DNA of 64,000 bases, from NCBI GenBank assembly GCA_963556695.1, contig CAUWAG010000006.1:4154001-4218000 (forward strand), in the 5' to 3' direction. A program made the position numbers and the translations under genes. The DNA comes from Anthostomella pinea (Eukaryota; Ascomycota; Sordariomycetes; Xylariales; Xylariaceae). Below, piece by piece: positions 34,001-45,100 of this stretch. Position 1 is the first letter of the stretch, and every line of letters begins with the position of its first letter. The notes under the pieces were generated by a model. It was not told the origin of the DNA. It worked only from the letters and a program-made list of their open reading frames with translations, and made no database searches.

Positions 34001-35010
34001 TCAGACTGGTTTGCGCCCCCATACCGCCTGCAACGGATACACCCCGCCCACTTTCATGAGCTCCTTCTCCAAGCCAGTACCGAGGGTGTCCAACTCCTCA
34101 CTGGAGAGGTCTGTAGTGCCAGGCGGCAGGCCTAATGTCGCATGTTAACGGTTGTCCACTCCTTCGGACAGGGTGCAATGCAACACACCGGTCAAGGTGT
34201 GAACGATCGAAGGATTCAAGGGAAGGGACTGGAGCTGACTGACTCTTTGCGAACTTGGCAAGTCCTTTGGCAGCCGTGCTTGTAGAGAACACCCCCCTCT
34301 GAGCGAGAGTAGCATCCGGGTTCTGGGCACCGAGCTTCATTGGAAGAGTGCAGTGCTCGATGTCAACGAAGCCGGCTTCCCCGAGCCACTCCGAGATTCG
34401 CTCGGTCGCCTTCAGGTCGGCGCCCATGACTTGGAAGACGGAGTTCATGACGCCGACGAATTTACGCATTTCCGGCCCGCAGCTCTCGGGGAGTTCATTC
34501 GTGGCCTCCATGACCTGAATCCACCCACCAGGTCTCACCAGACGCCCGAGTGACTTGAGAGCATTCTCTTGGTTAGCGCCAGCAGCGACTAGTACAAGAC
34601 GCTGGTGAACAAAATCAAAGCGGCCTTCCCAATCGCCAGGCCAAGGGTTGTTGATATCGTGAACCTGGTAGTTAGTGCCCTTCGGCGGGTCAACTGGGAA
34701 CTCCGCTGGTTTGATGTCGGTGCCGTAGAATTCGTGTTCGATAGAGGGATACAGCCCAGCAACGTCGCGAATCCATGTTCCTGTCATCACAGTCAGTCGA
34801 GCGTCATAGGGTGCCCAGTCTTGTTGGTCACTACCTACCATCAGCAGTGCCAGAATCCAAAATCTTGAGCGGGGATGCAGTGAAGTCGATCGGAGCAAGG
34901 ATGAGGCGCCCTCCCGTGGTATCCTTGATTACGTCGTGCTGGTTGCCCAGCCTGCTGACCTCTTCCTGGTTGTCGAGGGGATATGCGTGATCATACTGAA
35001 CAGCAGCCAT
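34001..35010 (-). CDS. SAM-dependent methyltransferase 1 (LaeA/GliN-like class)
   Basis: ATG 35010 (MAAVQYDHAYPL). SAM-binding motif I is LKILDSGTADG, split by an intron and followed by TWIRDVAGLYP; the typical FDFVHQRLVL and LVRPGGWIQVMEA segments follow. A last intron (donor GTCAGT) leads to the conserved tail LSSEELDTLGTGLEKELMKV and ends WGRKPV at 34001. The last short exon is needed to match the tail of methyltransferase 3, its paralogue at 58.7-59.8 kb. Substrate unknown; thiol, N- or O-methylation all occur in ETP pathways. Its upstream side faces the AT-rich island, which may have changed its promoter. Confidence 0.85.
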
Positions 35011-35379
35011 TTTTCGAAGAATAATGGAGGGCTGAGAGACACTTGGTATGTACAATTGCCGTGGAAGGTGATCTGGAGATGAACGTAAGTCCTGGGTCCA
35101 AATGGTAAAATGATTACGAGCAATAGTGTATGATCATGTGGTGCAAAGACACAGATTGGTGAGGATGCGTCTATGGCTCAAACTCATGGGCAGTATTTAA
35201 TCAAATATGACAGCAGGGACAACGGCTTACTTGGCTACAGGTTTAGACATACAGTACCGGATCTGATACCCAATCGCAGCTTTTCAGAAGGACCACGGTA
35301 TGAAAGCAGCTACGGAAAGACCGCGGTATGTGAGACATGTATAGATTAAGCCCTTACTAAAAGCGCATCTTAACATAGA

Positions 35380-37030
35380 CGGCCAGTTTAACACGCTATA
35401 GCCGGGATAAAATACTAGATTTATAATTAGTAGGTAAAAAGAATATTAAAAAAGATAATAAATTAATAGAAACAGTAAAGTATTAAAATGTTGATAGTAT
35501 AAAGCATTAAAAAAGGTAATTAATAATAAAGTATTAATAACTATAGCGAAAAACTATTTTACAGTACGAAATGTATTTACAACGTTTAATATGCATGCTT
35601 AAGAAGTTTTAAAACTATAATACCGTAAGTTATATATATATTAAATATTAATAAAATAACTTAAATACAAACGTTTAACTAATAAAAAAGATTGCTTTAA
35701 CTTTTTTTAATAAAATCAATACTTAAAGTATTATTATTAAATAAAAATAAAATGTAAAATTTACTTTATATTTTATAAGTATTAAAAATGTTTATAAAAT
35801 GATTATATAACGTGTTACAATTATATTAAATAATTTTAATATATATACATAATCTTAATAAAAATAAAATGTATTTCTTTTATTTATAATAGGTATAAAT
35901 TTTAGCTCGTTAAAAAAACATTATTATTATCCAACGTTTTAAAGAATATAAATTTTTGGATATTCTAAAAATTATAAAAGTATGGTTTATTGTATTTTAA
36001 CAAAATATATTGTTGGATCCATGCGATTCCAGCCTGCAAACCATCTATACCAGGACCCATATGTATGATTAGATAAGATAAGATAGTGGATTGAGAGGGC
36101 ACTTGGCCAGACCTTCGAGTCCAGCTAGATTCCTCTCAATCCAACCATCAGCAACATCATGACCTTGACCCCATACTCGAGTATTATGATTGATCGTTCA
36201 AGCCTGTTCCAACATATATATTATAACTTAAAATATGCTTAAGATTTCTATTCTAAAGTGCATGTACTCGTGCCACGCACTATTTCCACCTCGCTAGGGC
36301 TTACTACATAAATTAGTGCTCCTTAAGGTAACGGATTACCCATAATAAGAGACCATATAGAAAACAAACCTTAATGATTTTATAAATAACTTAGTTTTTA
36401 AAGGTTTTTTAATTATTTGAAACTTACAATTATCGTATATATATTATCATAAAGTATTTTTAAAAAGCTACGTATACAACTTTATGCTTAAATATATTAT
36501 AAAACATAAATGAAATAAAAGTTTAAATTTCTATGTGTATATTAATATTTAACGTAAAATATAACGAAATAATATTAATATGAAACTCTTTTTATTTTAT
36601 ATTAAATATGGTTTAATTTGTAATACAAAAAAAACCTTTCTTTAATAAACGGTGAAAAATCCATTCACATATAAAGTAAATATAATAAAAAACTATAAAA
36701 CGGTTTTACTTTTATTACTTTTTATAGCAGTAAAAAATCGGCAAATTTAAATTCATAACTAGCATTATTAATATTAAAAAGAAATTGCGTTTTAAAATAT
36801 ATAATCTTATTTTTTAAATTCTAAAACAATTATTTTTAAAAATGTTATTTTTAAAGGATTTGCTTTAAAAAGTTATGTACGCTTATATACTTACGTAAAT
36901 TTTTTTTTAATATAATATAAATTTCTACAGCTTTAACATGTATTTTTAATATCAAATATTTATAACTCGTTTAGTTATACTTATTTTCATAAATATAGTC
37001 CTTTATTATGATTAGTTTTTTATAATAGGG
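35380..37030. mobile_element. AT-rich, RIP-degraded island inside the metabolite cluster
   Basis: A/T-dominated sequence without coding frames, interrupted by a GC-normal solo LTR (36011-36214) and bounded on the right by a terminal-inverted-repeat arm. It separates methyltransferase 1 from the rest of the cluster. From 37090 to 37467 the sequence is GC-normal with no supported gene. Confidence 0.8.
36011..36214. mobile_element. Solo LTR, 204 bp, with 5-bp target-site duplication
   Basis: Begins TGTTGGATCC and ends TGTTCCAACA, so TGTTGGA and TCCAACA form perfect 7-bp inverted ends of the TG...CA type. TATAT flanks both sides (36006-36010 and 36215-36219). GC-normal while its surroundings are heavily AT-shifted, so it entered after RIP had acted there. 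It includes an AGATAAGATAAGATAG run. No internal retroelement sequence is present. Confidence 0.88.
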
Positions 37031-37089
37031 AGCACCATTTTATGTGGTGAGCCCTAGCGAGGTGGAAAGTGGTACGGGGCACGAGTAGT
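36263..37089. mobile_element. Terminal-inverted-repeat element, about 60-bp arms
   Basis: Left arm 36263-36322 (core TTTCCACCTCGCTAGGGC) and right arm 37029-37089 are reverse complements at roughly 85 percent identity, with several C/T differences. The roughly 700-bp interior is AT-rich. The arms share the blocks ATGTGGTGAG and GGGCAYGAGTA with the arms of the 2157-2833 element, so both may be one family. Confidence 0.75.
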
Positions 37090-37467
37090 AAAACCATAAC
37101 TCATCAGACCCTTAGCGATAATCTAGCGTAAAGGCATGAGCACAACTCGGATCAGCTGTTACGTCGGGGGCCGGTGCTTGACCGGTCGCTGACGCGAGAA
37201 AATTTCTAAAACCCCCTGGCTACCTGGGTGTTTGTAAAGATCTACATGTCGTTTGCGTGACTGAACACCGTGTGGACAAGATGAATACTTCATCATTCGC
37301 GTAGCCTATTCACTTGCTTGCTCATCAACTAACACTCAAAACGACATACGAGATACACCGTGTAGGTAGAACAGCCTGGAACCTTTACTTTCTCATTTGG
37401 CTCGTACGGTCTCGTCTAGAGCCCCAACAATCATGACCACGACCTGCCCGCAACCTCCTACACGTGC

Positions 37468-38400
37468 TCACAGCTTTGACGTAACCGCGATGGTCGCAAC
37501 CATTCGAATACTATGGACCCCATCCTCATACTTGTAAGAGTCGCCCTTCTGCATCTCCTCGGCGCATATCTCGATAGCTTGGTCCCACTTGTCTTCATCT
37601 GCTTGCGTCCAACCTCCTGCGGGGGTGGAGAGGAACGTCCATGCGATGGTAGCCCATCGTTTGAGGTCGGGCATCTGGATCCAGGCAGGCCGCTCGAAGA
37701 AAGCCGTATGCTCGTGGCCGGCGTCCCGTAGAATACCCTTGAACTTCTCGGTATCATAATCGACGACAGCGAGAAAGGGAGGCAGTGGCGCATCCGCGCC
37801 TCGCGTTCGCCAATGGGCTTCCTTGAGGGCCGCCTGCCATGGCTTTTCCTTCCATATTGCCACGGCAGCCGTACCGCCATGTTTGACTGTACGTAAGATA
37901 TGCCCCGCAGCACCGACTTCATCATCGAGGCCGAGGAGCACAAAGTCGGTGATGGACAGATCGAAAATGTCGTCGGGAAAAGTGAGCTTGTTTGCGTCCA
38001 TCGTCTGGACCTCAACAGGCCAAGTGGGGTTCTTAGCCAGTGTTGAACGCAGCTGCGCCAGATAGCTGATGCTCTTGTCGGTCGAGTAGATCTTGAAACC
38101 CGGGGGCTCGCCTGACTTGACGAGCTCGCTTGATTTCATGATCTCGCCCGTGACAGCCCCGTAGCCACATCCATTATCATGAATGACAAATCCGGGCTTG
38201 ATGGGCGGTACCAATGTGATGAGCTCGCGAGCGATAGCCTCACTGACATTGCCCTGAAGCTCTTGGGCCAAAGCGCCATCGAACTGCACTGCTTGCTTTG
38301 GGCGGAATGGTGTCGACATCTTGCGAATCTGGAGGGGTCGTGGTGTTGTGCGAGGCTTGCGAGTGCAAAGGATAGATGCTAGCTTGAGGAAAGGCGCCAT
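37468..38400 (-). CDS. SAM-dependent methyltransferase 2 (GliN-like class)
   Basis: A single-exon frame of 310 residues from ATG 38400 (a second Met at residue 28 is possible; the first 27 residues are Arg/Pro-rich). Motif I is VIHDNGCGYGAVTG, then the acidic loop YSTDKSISYL, motif LDITDFV-like DLSITDFVLLGL and HGGTAAVAIWKEKPW. Class I methyltransferase fold. In gliotoxin clusters a protein of this class (GliN) N-methylates the diketopiperazine; the assignment here is by class and context. A one-mismatch version of the cluster promoter motif lies upstream (38462-38472). Confidence 0.82.
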   Translation of the reverse strand: MAPFLKLASILCTRKPRTTPRPLQIRKMSTPFRPKQAVQFDGALAQELQGNVSEAIARELITLVPPIKPGFVIHDNGCGYGAVTGEIMKSSELVKSGEPPGFKIYSTDKSISYLAQLRSTLAKNPTWPVEVQTMDANKLTFPDDIFDLSITDFVLLGLDDEVGAAGHILRTVKHGGTAAVAIWKEKPWQAALKEAHWRTRGADAPLPPFLAVVDYDTEKFKGILRDAGHEHTAFFERPAWIQMPDLKRWATIAWTFLSTPAGGWTQADEDKWDQAIEICAEEMQKGDSYKYEDGVHSIRMVATIAVTSKL

Positions 38401-38461
38401 TGCTGGGAGCTATGGAGATATTGGGTTCCCTCAACCTACCTATGTGACAGGTCTCAGAACG

Positions 38462-38472
38462 TCGGCTACCGG
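38462..38472. promoter_or_regulatory. Near-match to TCGGN3CCGA (TCGGCTACCGG)
   Basis: One mismatch at the last base, 62 bp upstream of methyltransferase 2. Confidence 0.35.
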
Positions 38473-38677
38473 CGGGGACTGGGAGGGGGCAGCAAGGCAA
38501 CCGATGCCGAGTGCCTAAGCGATACGTCGTACAAGGCAGTGTCAGCGCAGTGTATTCTGCACGGAGTTTGAACCGCTCGGAGGACTATTTTTCATTGTGC
38601 TACGTCTCCTCCAACAGGGATCCACCAATCATACATGTAGAAATGCTATCATGTGCCGTACCATCCTCATGTCGGTC

Positions 38678-39692
38678 TCATGATGCATCCAACATCTGTG
38701 GTTGTGACATGGCATGTCCATAAGTTGGTGCAGCGTCTAATACAGCCTTCACAGCAGGTCGGGCAAGCATCCGATGACCCCAGGCCTCGACGTGCGGCCA
38801 GTCCTTGACGTCCACGCCGAAAAATCCAAACATCCACGGCATTGCGAATGGGAAGTATGAAAGATCTGCGATCGTTGGTCTGTCCTTGAGCGCCACATAC
38901 TCCTGACCTGGCTGTGACAGTCGCCGTTCCATAATGTCCCATTGCCTTATCACGTTGGCGTGAAGCCTGGCCAGTATGTCTGTCAGCGCTGATGAGCTGA
39001 GTCACCATGATATCCTTGGTCAACGGACTTATCTATTGTCCTCGGCAATTGAATGGGGTTTTGTCGAGTGGGATAACCACGTAGGAAGTAGAGCCAGTAT
39101 TTCGCTGTTGCTCTGCCACGACAAAAACAAGCGTCAGCACTCGCTCACTCCGAAAGCGAGCCCTTGTAGGTACGGGGACCTTACCCCAGGCCGGCCGTTT
39201 GGTAGGCCGTCCAAGAGAGTACTCTCCCTTTCTCAGATGCCGTTTTCCCACTCCACAGCCCCTCTGTGTCAAACCGGTCGGCCAGATATTGTAGACAGGC
39301 GGTGCCTTCGAACACGATGATCTTCTCGCCGGTCTCCGGATCGTGGTCCTTCAGTGCCGGTACCATACGCTCGGGATGTACGCTGTAAAACCACTCATCA
39401 CGTGTATCGATGCAAGAGAGAACATGCGGAAAATCTAGCTCCGCCGCCAGTATCAACGGTTTGATGTAGTTAATGTAGTTCGTCTGATCGGCTGCGATTT
39501 TGGTGGTTTCTCAGTCTTGTACGGCAGTGATATATGCATAGAAACTGATCAGGGCCTGGTATCCTTACCTTTGAGAACATACAAGATTACCCTCCCGCTG
39601 TAATCGGGGTCTCCGAAAACGAGCTCTCCGTTCTTGCCCCTATTGTCAGTGTCGTTGCCCAACAGCAAGTCGAGCTCATTCGAGAGAAGCAT
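38678..39692 (-). CDS. gliG-like: GliG-like glutathione S-transferase
   Basis: Four exons on the minus strand, about 39692-39569, 39491-39185, 39112-39029 and 38966-38678, with GT-AG borders. The N-terminal thioredoxin-fold half reads LYVLKG...KPLILAAELDFPH and VPALKDHDP; the C-terminal helical half reads AKYWLYFLRGYP, DIMERRLSQPGQEYVALKDR and PTIADLSYFPFAMPW. This is the fungal ETP-type transferase (GliG) that adds glutathione to the oxidised diketopiperazine, supplying sulfur. No stop interrupts the coding exons. A near-match promoter motif (TCGGAGTCCGG) sits at 39846. Confidence 0.9.
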
Positions 39693-40320
39693 CACCGTGA
39701 AGTTGGGTTTGAAGGTGTTGGTGTTCCTGGGAAGCCTCAAAGTCTGGGCTTACATTCGCCTTCCAACTTTATCCGCACAGGTGTGCGGAGGATCTAAGTA
39801 GATTGCTTTAGCAAGCTCAGCTTCTGCTAAGTTACCACTGTACTTTCGGAGTCCGGAAGGACTTGTGCACGCTTGCGTGTGAACTGTATTCATTGACTGG
39901 AACTTTTAACTTCTCGGTGGCCGGCTTTGCCTCCCGAGTGGCCCTTGGACGTAACACGTACTATCGACACTTGGTGCATATACAATATAGTTAGGGGTTC
40001 ACATGATGCCATCTCTTGCCTCATCGGGCCCAACATTGCATAGACTACGACCAATAAGTCTGGTACGTGTAGTGCATCATGTATTTCACTTTTAGACCTC
40101 AAGGTAGCCGTTTCGTCTTTGATGGTTCTCAACGAGCTTCCACATTTATTGGTCAACCCAAAGTTGAGGGCCATCGTCAGTGACTCCTCGGGCTGATTTG
40201 TGTGGGTCTGTTAGCTTGATAAGCTTCTATCCGTCTGTTACAGAACACTGAAAATCTATTAAAAAGCCGAACAAAATCTGAGGAAGGCGACCTCTATTCT
40301 TGCCCCGTTCCCCATTCAAC
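39693..40320. promoter_or_regulatory. Intergenic upstream of the GliG-like gene, with a near-match motif
   Basis: No supported gene. TCGGAGTCCGG at 39846-39856 differs from TCGGN3CCGA at the last base. Confidence 0.35.
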
Positions 40321-40923
40321 CTAAACCAGAACTTCTAAACTCCCCATCTCGAATCTATGGCCTTCCTCACATATCAACAATGTCCCCCCTTTTGCGTGAG
40401 GGGTGAAGATATCTGTACCTTTGTTGTTGCCTCGCAGAATAGTTAACGGGTATTCCGGGGGAAGATCGAGAGACCACTGCCAACATAGCCGCCTCAGGTG
40501 CGAGTCCACGGGTTCCATATGATAGAGAACCACCCCACAGTGGTCTTGGAGCTCCACCCCCAACCCCCCTGCCCCTTCTTGATCTTCATTCTTAGTTTAG
40601 GTCTCCTGAACTACCTTCTTCTTCTCTCTATGCATAAGGTGCTCTTGCCGCTTATGCGTCCCACCCCCAATATGAAATGCCCTCCAAGTACATTCTACGC
40701 TCTCGTGAACTGATCTTGTACGACACCAATGGTACGACTTGTAGGCTGGAATCGTAATCAGATGGGACTTCAACTTCCCTCTATGTCCCCTATCGTTCAA
40801 CAATCCTAGAATCGCATGGAACGTGACATCGGCTACATCCAAAACACAATGGACGTTGGCCTCCCAGCGTATTTCACGAAAAGGTCCCGGATTATGTCCA
40901 ACAAACCTCGGAACCTTCGACAT
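40321..40923 (-). CDS. Conserved cluster protein of unknown function, or C-terminal part of the GliK-like protein
   Basis: Exon 1 from ATG 40923 (MSKVPRFVGHNPGPF) covers WEANVHCVLDVADVTFHAIL and HLITIPAYKSYHW. After an intron of about 130 bp (ending ACTAAG near 40592) exon 2 continues GVELQDHCGVVLYHMEPVDS and EYPLTILRGNN to the stop at 40321. The fold is not recognised; hydrophobic strands alternate with charged loops and there is no signal peptide. In position it could correspond to the uncharacterised GliH-type genes of ETP clusters (weak inference). Only 15 bp separate it from the preceding GliK-like stop, and a perfect intron could join the two. Confidence 0.65.
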
Positions 40924-40938
40924 TTCATTTTTTAATCA

Positions 40939-41864
40939 TTAGTATGAAAGGCTCAACTTTACCTCGCCCGACTGGTCAAGCCCATCGCCTCTTCCCCACC
41001 AGGGAGCATGTACGTAATCGTGGTACCACCACATCGTGGCTACAACCGATCTCACGAGCCAGATAACAAAAGAAGGAGCACTTCCGTCTTCATTACCTCG
41101 CCAATCTATCGAAGCCTTGGTAATTTGCTCCATCAGGGTCATGACAGGAACCCACAGGGCTAGGAAGATTGAGGCACCGATTCTTCCTCTCCGATGATGT
41201 GGGGGATGATATACTTCGATGCCCCTGAGAAACTCCTGGTAATGTTCAGGATATTTTGTCTCGGAGGCTCCATCGAGAATGAGATTCTATGAAGCGCATT
41301 TCGAGTCAGATCAGCCAGCGGTATCGCAGGATCAGAACCCCATGACGGTGAATTGAGAAGCAGAAGCATGGCACACACCATATATCTTTGGCTAGGTCGC
41401 GGAGCAGGACTTCTCATGATGACACTGATGAGTGTCCTGGCGACAAGCATTCCGTGCCCATAAGCAGCTCCAACCTGGAGATTTGGTGGTTCGACGTGTC
41501 TCGCATCCACATACCGCTCTTCGTAAGCGATTCCACCCCCTTCTGAAGCAATCAGATGACCATATTGCTCTTTCGTGAGCAGGTATGCAGTGCCGAGCAG
41601 CTCTTTCTCCTGTGGATACGAGTTCTCCGCAAGTGGGCGGATGGTGGCGAATGACGGCTCTCGATAGGGTATGCCGGCGCTTTCCATGGCCAACGTGAAC
41701 CCAGGGACGAGTACTACCGCCGTCTTCAAGGGCGTCATACCCCTGTCATTGACGAACTTGGAGTACGAGAGGTTGGATCCGTAGGCAAGATACCATATAT
41801 TGCCGAGTGGGGGGTCTAATGTCGACAGCACCACCATTTTGGAATGACGCAAGTCGAGATCCAA
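40939..41864 (-). CDS. gliK-like: GliK-like gamma-glutamyl cyclotransferase with membrane segment
   Basis: Start at 41864, or at Met 41834 nearer the domain. The cyclotransferase signature WYLAYGSNLSYSKF is near residue 25 and the conserved glutamate region SEGGGIAYEERY near residue 110. An intron (41287-41378) joins RYM to NLILDGASETKYPEH. The C-terminus has a hydrophobic helix (ASIFLALWVPVMTLMEQI) and ends near GRGDGLDQSGE. In gliotoxin biosynthesis GliK removes the gamma-glutamyl groups of the glutathione adducts. It is divergently transcribed from the NRPS across about 340 bp with an exact TCGGN3CCGA site. Confidence 0.88.
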
Positions 41865-41943
41865 TCCTGATCACTCTATTCTTTTCAAAAGATAACTGTT
41901 CCAGTTCCAGAGTGACTTGATATGTGTTGCTCTTCTCACGTTA

Positions 41944-41954
41944 TCGGCATCCGA
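41944..41954. promoter_or_regulatory. TCGGN3CCGA site (TCGGCATCCGA)
   Basis: Exact palindrome in the divergent promoter between the GliK-like gene and the NRPS, the core of the cluster. Confidence 0.75.
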
Positions 41955-42199
41955 AGGATTACCCACCATCCGGTCCAGGGCTGTCTCCATTTTGTCTTTG
42001 CTTCGGTGGCCGGCCTCAAGCACCCAACAAATGAACGAGATTGGCTGGAGCTGGAGTTGGGAATGTACAAGGCTAAATCAGGTGGCACATGCAGCCTGCT
42101 CATGGCAGAACCATATGAACGGTTCTGGTCGTGCGCTGTCCACGGTATGACGCCACTGTTTGCCAGCATTCCACCACAGTCCTACCCAAAGCGATCAAT

Positions 42200-45100
42200 A
42201 TGGCTTCATTCGTTCGCGAAGTGGTTCTTGAGCAACTTTGTTGTGTTTTGCGAATCACCCCCACGCAGATTAACCATCATGGCAACTTCCCCAGTCACGG
42301 CGGAAACTCAATCTCCGCTGTTGCACTGGCAAGCAGATGCAAGAGAGAGGGCATTGACCTCTCCGTTATCAGCATACTCCAGAGTCAATCCATACACGAG
42401 CTTGTTAGTTCAGGGACAGTCACCAAAGATTCACGAAACTGTCTACAAGGTACACCAACATCAGTTAGACTTCACTTCCAAGACTCCCAAGATCGTCATG
42501 TTCAGGCCCAGGATTCCAGCTGCGGTACCCAAATGTCTCAGTCATCTAGTGATCGTTTCCCGGGTCCAGCCGCGGAGAATGGGGCATCGAATGGGGCATT
42601 GGTCTTGTCTAGTGGGCGTCTCAGCTTCGCTGGATCTCCTCCTAGCGAACTACAGCTATCACTGCTACATGGCACCATCAAGAAACCAGGTGTTAATGTC
42701 ATTCGACATTCAGAAATCTACCGTACAGAGCACATCTCGGCCATCAAAGCTGCATGGCAAAAGCTTTTTGCTATAGAAGCCATCTTACGCACGAGCTTCT
42801 CGGCTGATCTCCAGATTCAAAGCAAATCATACATGGACTGGACAGAGACAGCCACAGAGAACGAGACAGATTTCAACGGCTGGGTGAATACTCCGGTAAA
42901 CACTCTTGTGTTGGGGTCTAAGTGGGAGGTCGTCCATTTGACTTCTAAAGACAAGATGAAACATCCTCCCAGGAGCGCTGTGATATGGACGATCCACCAC
43001 GCGCTCATCGACGGGTACTCGGCCCAGCTTCTTCTGCAGAAATTACGAGAGACAGCGGCAGGGAAGGCGCCATCAAATGGAACGGAATATATCAGCATTC
43101 TCAAAGACTTGGATATGTTGCGGAATACGAAGAAGAATGCTGGAGATGCCTTCTGGACAGCGGTTGGCAGCCTGTACGGGAGATGCGCTCTGGTTTTGCA
43201 ACTACCGCAGCCTCGGGGACATTGTAACGAGGCCGGAGTCGAAGAGCATCATATACGCACTACTCTCAGTCGACACGCTTTGGAGGCAATTTCGAAGCAT
43301 TGCGGCGTCACATCGGCTACGATATATTATGCCGCCTGGACGCTGGTCATGACTGTCGTCACTGATTGCGATGACATTGCTTTTGGAACAGCACTACTAG
43401 GCCGCAACCTCCCCCTACCTGGAATCGAGGATGCCATCGGACCTTTCTTCAATACGTTACCCTTTGCCATCTCAGCGAGGGGTGATATGACTTTGCGAAC
43501 ACTACTTACGGAGACCTTCCATCGAGTCACTGATATCGAAGAGTATCAGTGGTTCATACCGAACAACGAGCATTTGCGCAACTTCCGATGTGCTCTTATG
43601 ATGCAGTTTGACCTTTCGATGGCCACACGCAAGGAGGCTATCCATCCAATAGAGCCACCGGTCACGAAGCAGACTAGCGACATCCCGCTTGCCGTCCTCG
43701 TAGGACCAGAAACAATCTGCTTCCAGTACAACAAGGCCGAGTTCAATACCACTGATATCGAAGGTCTCGGAGTCATGTTCGACCGAGCATTGCAATCGTT
43801 TCTGCGCTTGGAAATGACCGTAACAGCTTGGCAGACGAGTCTCATTACGGCTGAGACACACGAAGTCCTTCGACGTTATGGAAATTGTACTTCCAGCTCG
43901 ACATCCCCTCTTTCCATTACGGCCGACCTCATCACCCTTTTCGAGAAGGCTGTAGTCGAGAGCCCCGATGGTATCGCACTTGAAGCTGGCGGTACACAGT
44001 TGACCTATTCGATGTTGGATGAGCAAGTTGACAACGTCGCCCAAACTCTGCGCACAACCGTCAAGCACCAAGAGATCGTTTGTGTAGATGCAGATCGAAC
44101 CGTCAACTGGATCATAGCTATACTCGCAGTGCTGAAGGTGGGCGCAATATACTGTCCTCTGGATTCCGAGCTCCCGAATGCTGCGCGCGTAGCAATCTTC
44201 AATAAGACGTCTTCGAGGGCATTCCTGTGCAGCAGTCGAACTACACAATTACAGGCTCCGCCTGGCTGTGAACATTCCCTAGTCATTGAGGAATTGCTCG
44301 ATGGCAATTTAGGTCGGAAGCCAGCCGTGCAGCAATCGGTATTCCGAGACCGCCCAGACCCCTCGGCTACAGCATATTTATGCTTCACGTCCGGATCTAG
44401 TGGAACTCCCAAAGGGGTGATATGCTCGCACGAGGGTTTGGTAGCGTTCCAAAGAGACTTGGAGGTCAGGCTCTTCGCGTTGCCAGGCATCAGAATCTCG
44501 CAGATAATGTCACCAGCTTTTGACGGGTCGATACACGAGATATTCTCTGCCCTCTGCTATGGAGCAACCTTAGTGTTGCCGTCCGGAGACAACGTGCTTG
44601 GTCCTCTGAGCCGGGCGCACTCGGCCATTTTGACACCCTCAATTGCACAGGTCCTGCAGCCTGAAGATTACCCGGATCTCAGACATGTGAGTGGTGACTT
44701 ATGGCGCTTTCTTGGAGGCGGAAATTCGGCATAGACTGATATTTGGTCTGTAGGTCTACCTAGTCGGAGAGCCCGTAAAACAGTCTGTGAACGATCGATG
44801 GGCATCAGCGAAGCTACTGTACAACATGTGAGCTAAGAAATCCTCCGCTTTATCATGTGAAGACATGGCCATTGACGCAGACTAGGTACGGGCCAACGGA
44901 GGGAACATGTGGAGCCACCATCAAGCGTCTCTTGCCAACCAAGCCAGTCACTATTGGGCGCCCCAACCCATCAACTCGAGTCTACATTCTCAATTCCAGA
45001 GGTGGGCACATGCCGCCTGGTGCAATCGGAGATATCCACGTTGCAGGTGTGCAGGTTGCAAGAGGATATCTAGACTTGCCCGTGATCACAACACAATGCT

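Noticed and set aside
41922..42776. Plus-strand frame of 284 codons overlapping the NRPS start, possible first A domain
   Set aside because: It shows no A-domain motif and for most of its length is out of frame with clear T- and C-domain sequence.
44687..44885. Two breaks in the NRPS frame that could look like frameshifts
   Set aside because: Both are normal introns (GTGAGT...TAG) that restore the A-domain motifs HVYLVGEPV and NMYGPTEG.
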